Assembly (NCBI GenBank): GCA_050084515.1 | Contig: CM114273.1 | Span: forward strand, 15,500,001-15,564,000 | Length of the DNA: 64,000 nt | Direction of reading: 5' to 3' | DNA from: Blasia pusilla | Lineage: Eukaryota > Marchantiophyta > Marchantiopsida > Blasiales | Shown: positions 22,021 through 33,712 of the stretch, piece by piece | Layout: each line of letters starts with the position of its first letter | Position numbering within the stretch: position 1 is the stretch's first letter | Program-made: the position numbers and the translations under genes | The notes under the pieces: model-generated | Databases searched by the model: none | The model's input: the letters and a program-made list of their open reading frames with translations, nothing else | What the model was told of the DNA's origin: nothing

Positions 22021-22720
22021 GAAGTAAAACATAGTAACTTGGAGTTTACTATAGTGAAAAGTAACTGATAAAATTACTATTGTAACTTAGTGTTTTAACA
22101 CCGTAAATAGTAATTTCTGGTTACTATAGATTTACCTCAGTAATTCTGAGAATGACTATGGGCGGCAGGCCCTAACCCTAAAACCTAGAAACTCGTTCTC
22201 TTGGCTGTAAATAACCCCTTGAGGGTGCCCTGCAAAATTACATTTTCTTACACTTTTTCGTACAGAACTCTCTGAGCTGAGGAACTGATTGAGCAGCACT
22301 GAGTGTGCTTTGCTTACCTGAGTGGATTGTGCTTCTGACCTCAGTAGTTCAGTGTGCTGCTGCTTACAGACTGAGAGGTCTGCTGACCTGAGGGGTTCAG
22401 TGAGTCTTGTGATGCCAGGTGTCTAGTAGTACTAACCTGAGTGGTTGCTATTGAGATGTCTACTGCTGCTAACCTGAGTGGTTGCTATTGCACTAAGTGT
22501 GCTTGAGAATGCTAGGTAGTCTGGTGGTACAGGTTGTCTAGTGCTTTCCTCTACAATCTAACCTGAGTGGTTGCTATTGCACTAAGTGTGCTTGTAAGAG
22601 CTAGGTTGTAGAGAAACTCTGATATTCTAAAAAATCAGATGAGGAGTTGGACCCCTCTTGCTTCCATCCTTGCTCGAGGAGTTGGATGGGATTCAAAACC
22701 TGGTGGGCCCTGGCTACTTT
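22021..22720 (+). repeat. Presumed 3' LTR of the Copia element, with internal short repeats
   Basis: Follows the polypurine tract of the Copia tail, so it should be the 3' LTR, but it shows no similarity by eye to the LTR at 19511-20217. It contains three copies of AACCTGAGTGGTTGCTATTG near 22435, 22472 and 22559, two of them followed by CACTAAGTGTGCTTG. The 3' boundary is uncertain. Confidence 0.4.
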
Positions 22721-23272
22721 CCCTAACTCGTGTATGAACTAGGCTCTGAAGCCTGGCTACTTTCTTTACTCCAAAGATTCTCATTTGGTAGCTCTGTGAA
22801 GACATCGCTACAGTTTCTCATACTACTCAGGATGTCCAGATATATCAGATGTTGCGCAAAAACTTGCAATTCACTTTGGTTGGATACAAAATTTCAAACT
22901 GAATTGGCTATTCACTTTGGTTGCATACAAAATTTCAGTCTGGTACAAGACAAATCAATGTACTGAAGGCCAGCCATCCGTAACTAGGAACCTGGACTGC
23001 CTAGGCTATAATCTGGAGATTAAAAAGGCAGAGGGAATCACTTTTTGTGACCTATTGTCAAAATAGATTCACAACGCCAATTCAGTTTGAAGCAGTGATC
23101 TTTTCCCTTGTTTACCTCAAAAATATGTGAGGCCATCATGTTCAGCCCCCTGAACCATTCATTAGATCTAAGAACTTGGCAGACACTACTTGCCACGATG
23201 TCTTCCAGACAGATCAGGAACATGCGACACAATTGATCTTCCTTGACAGCCCTGCGTACTGGAACTGCCAAT

Positions 23273-26200
23273 TCACCTTCCTGCCTGTCTCATTTTGAAC
23301 TTGGAGATGGGTCTTGATGGTTGGGCTTCTATCACCTTCAAAAAAGAAGCAGATGAATCAGGCCAGCAAGTAAGATCACATGAACCACTTGAATTTCAAA
23401 CTTCTAAAAAGCATTGATCATAAACTTCAGTACCAGTTCACTATCTTTTGTCTTGCAATGAAAAAATCATACTGTTGCCCACCTTCCAGATGGCTAAGGG
23501 AAAGAGTATTTTTATCATATACCATACACGTAAAACAACATGGGAAGTGAAATAATCATTATACAAATGTCCACATACATAGACATCAGCATTATAATCT
23601 GAGTTTTGGTTAAGGAGTAATGTCTCACATCTTGCATTGTCTCTAATTCAAATCTTGCATCCTAACTGCAAATTTGTTGATCATTCTAAAGCTCCACAAG
23701 ATTCAGAACTCCACCTGCTGCGAAGTGTGACCACACCACTACCCTAGACTCTTGTCATAGATGTAACTATTCACCAAGAAGTGCATTTCGAAACTTAGAC
23801 ATACCCGCTCAGTGGGAGTCACAACCGGTGCACTACTCCGCATGGCCACAGGTCCACTACCGCGTTCTGTTACAGTTCCAGTAAAAGCCTACACAAAAGA
23901 AAGCTCGTGATTTGGGCAATGAAACTAAGGACATTTAATCAATTCAAGTGCAGTGCAATTATCAATTTACAGGAAGTACATTCTTGGCACGAGGAGAGCA
24001 AACGAGTTACTGGTTTCCTCCCCTAATAGCATTCACAAAACGCAAACAAACATTTTCTGACAGCTAAATAGATGTGAAGAGATAAAATTGGATGACCAAG
24101 GGGCTAGAAATAAATGTCTTACAGGCTTTACGTCTGAGGTGTTAGAAATATATGAGAAATGTACAACACAATGACAATGATATGATAGCAAAGCTGCGTA
24201 AACTTTATGGAGAACTTAGTAGACTATGTTATCCAAGCCCCAGACTATATACTAGTCTGGATGGTGGCTAGAGACAAGGTGGCCTACTAGTTTAACAGCG
24301 CCTCTATTAGCCAAGTGGCCAAGTGACTAGGTGGGGAACCACTAAAGGTAGGACGTAAGATACAGTGCCAATGGCCAAGTGGCTCTTTTAGTCAAGTGGC
24401 CCAGTGTCTTAGTTAGATGAAGGACCACTAAGAGTTAGATAGTTCCTTTAACACACATTCAGTTTTACGCCTGATACCTTTATCTAAAAATGTATTTATC
24501 TAACATGAAGGTCGTTTGCTGTCAATTCACCAGGGTTTTGGAACTGCTAAAGATTCAGTCCTACAAAATCTTTGATATGGACACTGAGGAATAAATCACC
24601 AATACGACATGCATGCAGCATCTACTTCAGAGTATGAATGAACATTTGATTTCTTCTCCACTGGGACCGAAGACTTGAAGTTACAATATGTTTTTGGACC
24701 AAAGCATGCCAAATTAAGGAAGAAGCCTGACAGTCACAGAGGACAGAGAAGTCTCAGGAATCTAACTGTTTGAGGCGTTCAACCTGAGCAACCACAGTGA
24801 CAATAGAATTGAACTATTTAGAGAGTGACATGGTTTCTCAGAGGATGTGGTGTCTGGTGGATATTACAGCATGTCGTGACACCTGGAAAACGAGTAGTAA
24901 GTGTAATGAAAAACAATGGCTGAGGCAGGAACCTGAACCCCTGCTGGAGGTTGGATCGATTTTAGGCCCTTCTGCTGCTTGTAGGTGGTGGAACCACCTA
25001 CGTCCTTCTGAGCCTCTTTCTCCCCAAGAACATAGCCTGTCAAACACATGATGTCAAAATGGACATCAACCTTGAAAGAAAGCATCCTCAGGCAGCATGT
25101 GTCCACGATGGGGTAATTTCATGACATGGTGAAACTGTTTACTCTTCTCATACTTCTAACTGGAATATGAACTCTGATCTGAGGCTAAAATAATATGAGC
25201 AGAAACTTCATGGTGCTTGAAGTCTTCGCACAGTAATTATATAAGAGAGCATGGAGCATTCTATTACTCAAGCCCTCTCGTATCAATCAGACGATATTTA
25301 CAGCAATGGATATGGAGTTGAGAAAGCTAATTTAAACTACAGGAAAGAAAAGTTGCCATACTTGTGCTATCAGTCAAATCTTCCATGGCAAAATATTTAC
25401 CTTGATTATTTGATTTCTTTCTCCTCCACTCCTCAATTTGCTATCACCAGTTCAACACAATCAAGCCAACTTCTTAAATTCACATTCAGAAATATAAAAC
25501 TTCGTGTTAAGTTGACAATCCACCAACATGACATGGTCCTAGAAAATGAAGTACTGAGTGTAATTAGCTTCGTAGACACCCAAAGAGATTTTGGAGCAGA
25601 GGCTGGCATTGACAATTCAGCGAGCCTGTTGGACTAGTGTAACTCCTTTTACCTCTAGTCCACTTCCGAAGGGATCACCACCAGCTGCTACTGGAGAGAT
25701 CTTCTCCAATAATTCTTGAGTTTGTAGGGTAACCTTCTGCTGGGCATACTGGGAATCCACAGCCTCCTTGACAGACATCGTTTCACGAGCAAATCTTGAC
25801 AAGATCCTGCTCCCTTCAAGTCCTCTAACCTGGTCCACTCTGGTGATCTGACTTTGATCACTTTGTTCATTAAGGCTTCGTTCATTTGGATGGTTTCTGA
25901 GGCTTCTGTTCACATCGTCGTCTTTGCTGTCAAGGGCGTTCCAGTTGTCCTCCCTTGAGTCATTACAATCAGAATCTTCGTCATCCACCTTATCTTTTTT
26001 CTTAGATGATGGTGCTGGGTTTGTGGATCCTGAGCAAAATTGTGTAACAGCTTCTGCTATATCATTGTCATCATCATCGTCATCATCTTCCTCTCCCTCA
26101 CCACTGTCTTCATCACTCATCTCTGCAGCAGCTGCTTCTGCAAGCTCTAACTGTGAAAGTCTTGCCATTATGCGTTCATGTTCCGTGTCCTTGACACTTG

Positions 26201-29200
26201 AGGTCCTGCCTGTGGTTGAAGTAGCATGGCTACTGCCAGCTTGTACATTAGAAGATATATCTGAATCTGCTAGAAAAGTCAAGTGAACGGAAATGAACAT
26301 TATATCCCTTTGAAGCAGTGTAGAAATATCTTTGGAAGCAGCGTGCATCTAAAAGACTAATCATGTGCAGAAAAGAGAATCAGATACACATTTCTCATCG
26401 ATTTACATGAAGACTTTTGCCATACATATGCCAGAAAATTGTAAAATCGGGATCAACCAAAAAGGACGTCCAAAATTGATTACTCCTTCAGTAACACACC
26501 TGTTGCTGAGCTACTTGAGGCAGGCACTCCCCATCTGAGTGGTTCCGAATTCTCTTCATAATCCTCTCTAATCTCAACTAACCCTGCCTGCAGGAGCAGA
26601 AAGGAGACTATGTTAGATAAATACATTTTAGATAAAGGTATCAGGCTTAAAACTAAATGTGTGTTAAAGGAACTATCTAATGCTGCCACTCTTTGTGGTC
26701 CTTCATCTAACTAAGACACTTGGACTCTTGACTAAAAGAGCCACTTGGCCACTTAGCCCCTTGGCATTGTATCTTACGTCCTACCTTGAGTGGTTTCCCA
26801 CCTAGTCACTTGGCCACTTGGCTGAAAGAGGCGCTGTAAAACTAGTAGGCTATCTTGTCTCTAGCCACCATCCAGACTAGTATATAGTCTGGGGCTTGGA
26901 TAAGCGCAGTCTACTAAGTTCGCCATAAAGTTTACGCAGCTTTGCTATCATATCCTTGTCATTGTGTCATACATTTCTCATATATTTCTAAAAGGTTATG
27001 GGCCTGAATGGGAATCACGATGGTTTCCATGTTGGAATCTTTGATGGTTCTGACTGGAAAGAGTGGAAGAATCGTGTTCGTAATCTTCTTGTTTACAGAG
27101 ATTTATGGGACGCAGTTGCTAAACGTGCATATAATACATATGTGCCAGATGCACCACCTACCTCTCTTTCTGAAACTGCTGATGAAGCACCTGCACCTCA
27201 AGTATACGTTCATCAACGTATACCTCAAACACGGACTATTCAGCAAAATGAAAAATTAGACAATCAAACTCGTTCTCTGATTTGTTTACATTTAACAGGA
27301 GAACCTCTGGCTCCAACAGAACATCTTGATACATCTCAAGCAGTATGGGCTTGTCTATGTCGTAATTATGATACTCCAGGTTCATTTTCTGTACTACACG
27401 TACAGGCATCCATGTACAAGCTCACTGTTGAATCTTGCAGATCACCTCGAGATTTTCTATCACAACTCAAGATTATTGCAAATAATCTTGCATCTGCAGG
27501 TTCTCCTGTTCCAGATACACATCTATTCACTTTTGCTATTAGCAAACTTCCTGCTGAGTACAAATCTCTTATTCACGTATTGATGCAGAAAGATAAACCT
27601 TCTTTTGACGATCTTCAAACTGGAGTACTATATGATTCTGAACTAGACAAGCCTTCCAAATTTGAAAGTATACTAGTTTCCAATTCTCTTCATAATTCTA
27701 CCAGGAAACGTCCATTTCAGTCTACATCTACTCTGTATCAAAGAAACACTCCTCAGAGGAATGCCAAAGAGCCCTACTGTTACATTTGTAACGAGAAAGA
27801 TCACATCTCAAGTAAATGTCCTAACAGAAAATTCCTGGAGAAATTTCGTGAGTTTTGCAAAACTCAATCAGAAGATACCTCATCTCTGTTAGTCAATACT
27901 TCACCTATCATTCAAGCATTAACATGCTCCACATCAGAGGAACTACAACCAGATGAACCACTCTATCTGTTCATGATGCAAAGATCCTCTACAACTACTT
28001 TCCCAGATCTTTCCAAACTTTGGATCCTTGATTCTGGCTCAAATTCTCATGTTTGTTGTCAGAGAGAATTGTCCTCTAATTTCCTTCCTATTTCTCCAAT
28101 TCTCATTTCTGTTATAGGCAATGGCAAAATATATGCTACAGCTACTGGGTACGTTCAATTAAAGCTTTTTATGAAAGGCTCTTTTGAAATACATCCTCTT
28201 TCCAATGTCCTGTTTATCCCTACAGGACAGCACAATATTGTTTCTGTGAAGAAACTTGCTGAAAACTCTATAGATACCCTTTTCTATTCTCACAATATGT
28301 CTTTTGAACTCATCAAACAAGGTCATTGTTTAGGCACAGGTTTTGCCAGGCATGGCCTATATCTAATTGAATGTCAATCTTGTACGCCACAAACGATTTT
28401 TTTACCCAGAAGTTCATCCAATCTTTGGCATAATCACATGGGACACCTCAACAATCAGCATTTACTGCAACTACATCAACAAAAGATGGTTCAAGGTCTA
28501 GATCGAATTGATGTTCTCAATTTCTGTACAAGCTGTGATAAAGGCAAGCTCATCAGGCAACATGTCACAGGAGATGGACAAGATCTTCCTGTGCAAAAAG
28601 CTCTAGATCTGATTCATAGTGATCTGGCAGGACCAATGAAGACACCCAGTATTGGAAACGCCTACTCTTTCTGTCCTTTTCTTGACCAATATACGAAGAA
28701 ATCCTTTGTCTACATCCTTCACAAGAAGTCAGACGTCTTTTCTACATTCCAGAAGTTCAAAATCATGGTTGAAAGAGAAACTGGTCTCAAGATTCGCATT
28801 CTCAGAACAGATGGAGGTGTTGAATACATAGATTCTTCTTTTCAAGTCTTTCTTCAAACTTCTGGTTTTCTTCATCAACGCACAGGAAGAGATTCTCCTC
28901 TGCAGAATGGGACTAAGAATGGGAATCAACCGCACACTACAGGAAAAGGCAAGATGTCTGCTCATTCACATGCATCTTCCTATATCATTTTGGGGAGAAG
29001 CAATTGTTACAGCTAACTATCTTCGGAACTTGAGTCCTACTCAAACTCTTTCAACGACACCTTCTGAGGCTTGGAGTGGTCTCAAACCTACTCTCACAGA
29101 TCTTCGAGTGTTTGGATGTCAAGCATTTGCTCTCATTCCAGCTGAGAGAAGAAGAAAGATGGATTCTACGGGTGAAGAATGTATATTCCTTGGTTATCAG

Positions 29201-32200
29201 ATTGGTTCTAGATGTTATAAACTTTTCAATCCCAATACAAAACGTATTTTTCTCAGCAACGATGTTGTCTTCAATGAAGATACTCCTTTCTCTTTCTCTC
29301 CTGTTTTTCACTCTACCTACTCTCCATTTTTTGATTTTTTTCCAGTAGATTACTCTGAACCAATAAATATCACTAAAGCAGTAAGAAAAACTACACTTCA
29401 GACAGATATTGAAATAGTGGGAGGCCCCCAATCAGACACTATATCACAGACAAATCTTGAAATAGTGGGAGATACTTCAGAAAAAACAGGTGCTATTGCT
29501 TTAGAAAAACCCATGGGACATCTGCCCACTTCTTTTCATCCTAGGCGATCATCACGCACATCTATACCAGTACATATTCATGATGCTGCTTGCTCAAACA
29601 TTCTTATCTCTTCTTGTATCCAATCTGATCCAATCACTAGAACAGAAGCCCTCTCTAGACCAGATGCTCATGAATGGCAAACTGCTATGGAAGCTGAAAT
29701 TGCCTCTCTTCATGAAAATAAAACCTGGATTCTTGTACTAAATCCTAAAAAGCGTAAGTCATCCACAGATACTGCCAACATAGTCTCGTGTTAATGGGTT
29801 TTCAACATCAAACGGTCTTCTTCAGGAAGTATTCTCAAGCACAAGGCCAGGCTGGTAGCTAACGGCTATTCACAGAAAGAAGGAATTGATTACAAAGAGA
29901 CATTTTCTCCTGTCATAAATATCACTTCTCTCCGGATGCTGCTTTCCATTGCTGCTGTTCGCAACGCTGCACTACATCAGATGGACGTCAAGACTGCTTT
30001 TCTTCATGGTGATTTACAAGAAATCATATACATGCATCAACCTCCGGGTTTTGAGGTGACTGATCAAGGTCCACAGGTATGTCTTCTGAAGAAAGCTCTT
30101 TATGGCTTAAAGCAATCCTCCCGAGCTGGGTATCAAAAGATGGATGGATACTTAACCTCTGCAGGTTTTCTCAGAAGTACTTATGATCCTTGTTTGTATC
30201 ACAAACAGTCTTCTACAGATCAATTACTCATAGTTGCTGTATATGTAGATGATGTTGCTATTCTAGCAGATAATCTCATTCAGCTACAACAATTCAAAAC
30301 TCATGTTCAATCCATTTGCAAAATGGTTGACATGGGAGAGCTTCATAACTTGTTAGGACTTCAGGTGGTAAGAGTCAGGGCACGTCACAAGATTTCTTTG
30401 CATCAACAAAGGTACATCTGTGAAAAACTTGTAGAATTCGGTTTGAAAGATTGTCATACAGTTTCTACCCCTTCTGTGCCTGGGACAACATTTTCCAAGC
30501 CCACATCTGCTCTTACTAGTGATGATCTTACTCTAATATCCATATGCCAGAATAGTTGTGTTAGGATTTCACATAAAATTGTCTGCTGTTTTCTTCCAGT
30601 TTTTTAACTATGGCTAGTTTTGCAAACTATGGTTGGAAGTTTATCATAGTTACAAGTCTCAGTTAGTTTACTAGTTACCTCTTAAACTATTCTTGATAGT
30701 TTTGATTATGTTTAATTGTGCACATGGTGTGCTGGCCTACCCCTGTTGTGCTGACTTGTTGTGCTGTCCTGCTCATAATGTGCTGGCTTGCTCCTGTTGT
30801 GCTGACCCTTCCACCTTGCCTTACCATGCAGTGGTCCCTTCTGCTGGTCTCTTCTAGGAAACTATATAACTTCCCCTCTCTTCCCTACTTCTTTGATTCA
30901 CTTCTACTCCTGCCCTCTAAGGCTGTGTGTTTTAAGATTAGCTCCTACACACCTGAACCTCTGCTGGTGCCTTGATCAACCAAGAAGGAATGTGCATTGG
31001 TGTGGAGAATGCTCGAAGAACCAATCTAGCACAAACTCCTGCATCTTGGTTTCAACCACCTCTCTTCAGGTCTTGTGTATTCTAATAAGGTGTTGCTTTT
31101 CAAGCACCCTATTCTCAATAGAAGTTGTAGACTAGTTCTACATGCAATCCATTTCAGATTTGCTCTTTCGGGTTTGTAAGTGATTACCCTCATGTACATG
31201 GTTCAGTGGAAGATCCTGTCGGGATCTACTATCTTTCTCTGTTTTTTTTAAGTTTTAAAAGAAAGAGTGAGAGGAAGTAGAATTCTGATTACAATAAGTT
31301 GGAAGTCTTATGTATGCTTCAACCATGACTAGCCCTGACATCTCTTTCAGTGTGGGCCAGTTATGTAAATACACGTCCAACTATTCCATTGAGCATTGGC
31401 AAGCTGCTATGAATGTACTCAGGTATTTGAAGGGAACTTCCAATATGGGTATCATCTTTGATGGTTCCACCCATGATTTTACTCTTCAGGCCTCTGCAGA
31501 TGCCGGTTTCGCTCCTCTAAAGATGATAGAATATCTATTTCAGGATTTGTTCTTGTCATGGCAGGAGGTGCAGAACATTGGGGCTCAAGGAAGCAGACAG
31601 TCACTGCACAGTCTACTACAGAAGCTGAATATATAGATCTCAACGAGGCTACCAAAGAAATACTTTGGATTCGACATTTACTTGCTGAGATTGGTTTTCC
31701 AACGCTAACTCCAACAATTCTTTATGAAGACAATCAAGCTGCAATTCAACTATCAAATAATTTTTGCTCCAATTCCAAAATCCGACATTTGGAACTAAAA
31801 TTCTTTTTCATATCAGAACACATTCAACAACAAAATATTCGTCTACAAGAATGTGGATCCTCAGTTCAGGCTGCTGCTGTTTTAACTGAAAATCTATCTG
31901 AAGACCAACATCATTCTTTACTCCAAATATTAGGATGTAGGAAATGCAACTGAGTGGGAGATACGACACTTTTTTAGTAGACAGCTGCATGTTTTTCCAG
32001 CTAGATCATCCTAGCTCAGTGGGAGAGTTAGATAAATACATTTTAGATAAAGGTATCAGGCTTAAAACTAAATGTGTGTTAAAGGAACTATCTAAATGCT
32101 GCTACTCTTAGTGGTCCTTCATCTAACTAAGACACTTGGCCACTTGAATAAAAGAGCCACTTGGTCACTTGGCACTGTATCTTACGTCCTACCTTTAGTG

Positions 32201-33712
32201 GTTCTCCACCCAGTCACTTGGCCACTTGGCTGAAAGAGGTGCTGTAAAACTAGTAGGCTATCTTGTCTCTAGCCAACATCCAGAATAGTATATAGTCTGG
32301 GGCTTCGATAAGCATAGTCTACAAAGTTCTCCATAAAGTTTACGCAGCTTTGCTATCATATCATTGTCATTGTGTCATACATTTCTCATATATTTCTAAC
32401 AAACTAGCCTGAGAAAAGGCCAATACCTGCTGCTAACAAATCTTCATGAAGAATCAATTTTCAAGAAGTCGACAAGTGTGGGGGAGAATAATACCTTAGC
32501 TTCGGCAGCGGCATTGGTGGCAAAAGACAATTCTGCCTCAAGATCAGAAATTTGAGCTTTGGCATCGTCAATCTTGCTCTCTAAGTACTGATGCCGCCTA
32601 TCAAGGATATCTACTGTTTGCCTTGCAGAACGTTCTGAATAATACCCCTCTCCAAGCAACACCTGAACTATCACCACCAGCCATTGGAAAACCACTAGGA
32701 CGAAGGTAAGAACCCCGTACCCCAATAACTGGTAATCTTTCGACGTGTTGTTCCTTAAAAACATTCAGATCTTCCCTCCCAAGCAAGATCGAAATCCATC
32801 ATACGCATTGCATCTTCTTTGGTGCTTTCAAAAGGTTTACAAATGCCTTCTCTTACATTCAAGCACTCATGTAGAGGGTGTTTGAGATGGCACTGCCAAA
32901 AAACACGAAACAAAGCTAGACACTTGCATGAACTAAAGACGATGGCTTACAGAAGCAGAAGAACTAGGTATTAAGGCGGTTGATCCTGCTACATTTGCTA
33001 TTATTTAGCACTCGATGATGCAAGACTACAGCAAACGGATGAAGGTGAGCTTGAAGAATACCAGAAACTCGTTCGTGTGTATTAAACGTCCAGGAAAAAA
33101 AGCGGCCTTGCCAAAAGGGACCTGCAAGCAAAAAAGCACCAAGCAATTTCAGGTGCCTCTGTAAACACTCCATGTCCTGATTTCCACCTGCACGTATTTT
33201 TGGCGATAGATTAAGAGAAGAGAACGAAAGATGGAGCAGATCGAATTTTACAAAACAAGCAGTCAAAGTGGGAGACTTCAATGGACTGTCACGGCTCTAG
33301 GGGACGAGTACGGCCACTGAATTCGAGATGCAGCAGCACCTGGATGGGGCCATGCCTGGGAAATGCAACATACATACGGAAAGGGAGACTCAGAGACTGA
33401 CGTTCCTTGCCATGAGATTGGTGAACACTCACGCCAAGAGGTTCAAGGATTGCAGAAGCTAAGGCAATTGCGTAGTGAGGGCAGCAAGGGAATCGGAGCA
33501 GTTACCATAATGCTATGAGAAACAGCATCCGGAAGTTCCATGACAAGTTTGGACAAGGCATTATTTTCATCGCAAAAGCGTTCCAACTCCCCGAGCTGCT
33601 TCCGCTGTTGTGCGACAGCCTCCTGAACCTTTTCTGCCGCCTTTTCTGCCTCCTCTACTGGAATCACATCTGCCAGTGGAATTACCCTACCCTTCGCCAC
33701 CGAATTCGCCAT
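23273..33712 (-). CDS. URI: URI-type unconventional prefoldin (RPB5-interacting), 8 exons
   Basis: Homologue of unconventional prefoldin RPB5 interactor, a scaffold of the R2TP/prefoldin-like complex that helps assemble RNA polymerases and acts in nucleus and cytoplasm. Conceptual exons: 33506-33712, 33062-33121, 32495-32662, 26500-26587, 25653-26266, 24933-25070, 23805-23888, 23273-23335; phases agree, about 473 aa. Exons 1-3 form the prefoldin-alpha fold: VIPVEEAEKAAEKVQEA helix, VPFGKAAFFPGRLIHTNEFL, LLGEGYYSERSARQTVDILD, then a coiled coil. Exon 4 has AGLVEIREDYEEN. Exon 5 carries HERIMARLSQLELAEAA and an acidic run (EGEEDDDDDDDND). Exon 7 has the conserved AFTGTVTER and exon 8 ends SRPISKFKMRQAGR. 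Exon 5 would run to a stop at 25617 if unspliced; the GAG|GTAAAA donor at 25652 is inferred because the conserved C-terminal motifs lie beyond it. Intron 3 contains a Copia element. Confidence 0.88.
24140..24505 (-). repeat. Solo LTR of the Copia family, in URI intron 6
   Basis: Reverse complement of the LTRs at 26611 and 32026: begins (plus strand) TGTTAGAAATATATGAG and ends TATTTATCTAACA. Flanks TGAGG (24135-24139) and TGAAG (24506-24510) are a near-perfect 5-bp target duplication. It marks a former element removed by LTR-LTR recombination. Confidence 0.9.
26611..26993 (+). repeat. 5' LTR of the URI-intron Copia element
   Basis: Matches 32026-32401 along its length; last bases TTCTAAAA replace the TTCTAACA of the 3' copy. 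Its outer edge lies 23 nt from URI exon 4. Confidence 0.92.
26994..27004 (+). promoter_or_regulatory. Primer-binding site overlapping the gag start
   Basis: GGTTATGGGCC pairs with the internal segment of initiator tRNA-Met used by Copia. The ATG within it (26998) is the gag start, so the priming site and start codon overlap. Confidence 0.65.
26998..31953 (+). pseudogene. Copia gag-pol polyprotein, disrupted
   Basis: The first frame (26998-29016) holds gag (DGSDWKEWKNRVRNLLVYRD), one CCHC knuckle (CYICNEKDHISSKC), protease (WILDSGSNSHVC), GAG-pre-integrase (HNHMGHLNNQHLLQLHQQ, CTSCDKGK) and integrase with both Asp (HSDLAGP, LRTDGGVEY). A small indel near 28910 shifts the frame exactly at the active-site Glu region. 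The second frame (28907 on) gives the integrase C-terminus (LRVFGCQAFALIPAERRRK), then one stop (29792-29794, where Lys is expected before WVFNIKR), then RT in the same frame (MDVKTAFLHGDLQE, YGLKQSSRAGYQKMDGYL, VAVYVDDVAIL). RT is cut at about 30554 by an LTR insertion and resumes at 31302 (YASTMTSPDISFSVGQLCKY). RNase H then reads in two frames (STTEAEYIDLNEATKEILWI, YEDNQAAIQLSNN). Confidence 0.92.
30559..31296. repeat. LTR-like insertion inside the Copia RT region
   Basis: About 738 bp of non-coding sequence interrupts otherwise continuous RT coding. It starts TGTTAGGATTTCAC and is flanked by AGTTG on both sides (30554-30558 and 31297-31301), a 5-bp target duplication. Length and TGTT start suggest a solo LTR of another family; the end (ATTACAATA) is not a clean CA. 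Confidence 0.7.
32026..32401 (+). repeat. 3' LTR of the URI-intron Copia element
   Basis: Starts AGTTAGATAAATAC (first base changed from the TG of the other copy) after the purine-rich CAGTGGGAG and ends TTTCTAACA before AACTA. Confidence 0.92.

Larger units (their letters stand above)
26611..32401 (+). mobile_element. Copia LTR retrotransposon inserted in URI intron 3
   Basis: About 5.8 kb, antisense to URI. The 5' LTR is 26611-26993 (TGTTAGATAAATAC...) and the 3' LTR 32026-32401 (ending TTTCTAACA); they differ by roughly 25 substitutions and small indels, so the insertion is not recent. The primer-binding site GGTTATGGGCC follows the 5' LTR, and a purine run (CAGTGGGAGA) precedes the 3' LTR. 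Flanks GACTA/AACTA are a decayed 5-bp target duplication. Without it the URI intron would be about 111 bp. The internal region contains a second insertion (30559-31296). Confidence 0.93.

Noticed and set aside
25924-26286. A Ser-rich plus-strand frame
   Set aside because: It is the antisense of the acidic Asp/Glu/Ser run in URI exon 5.
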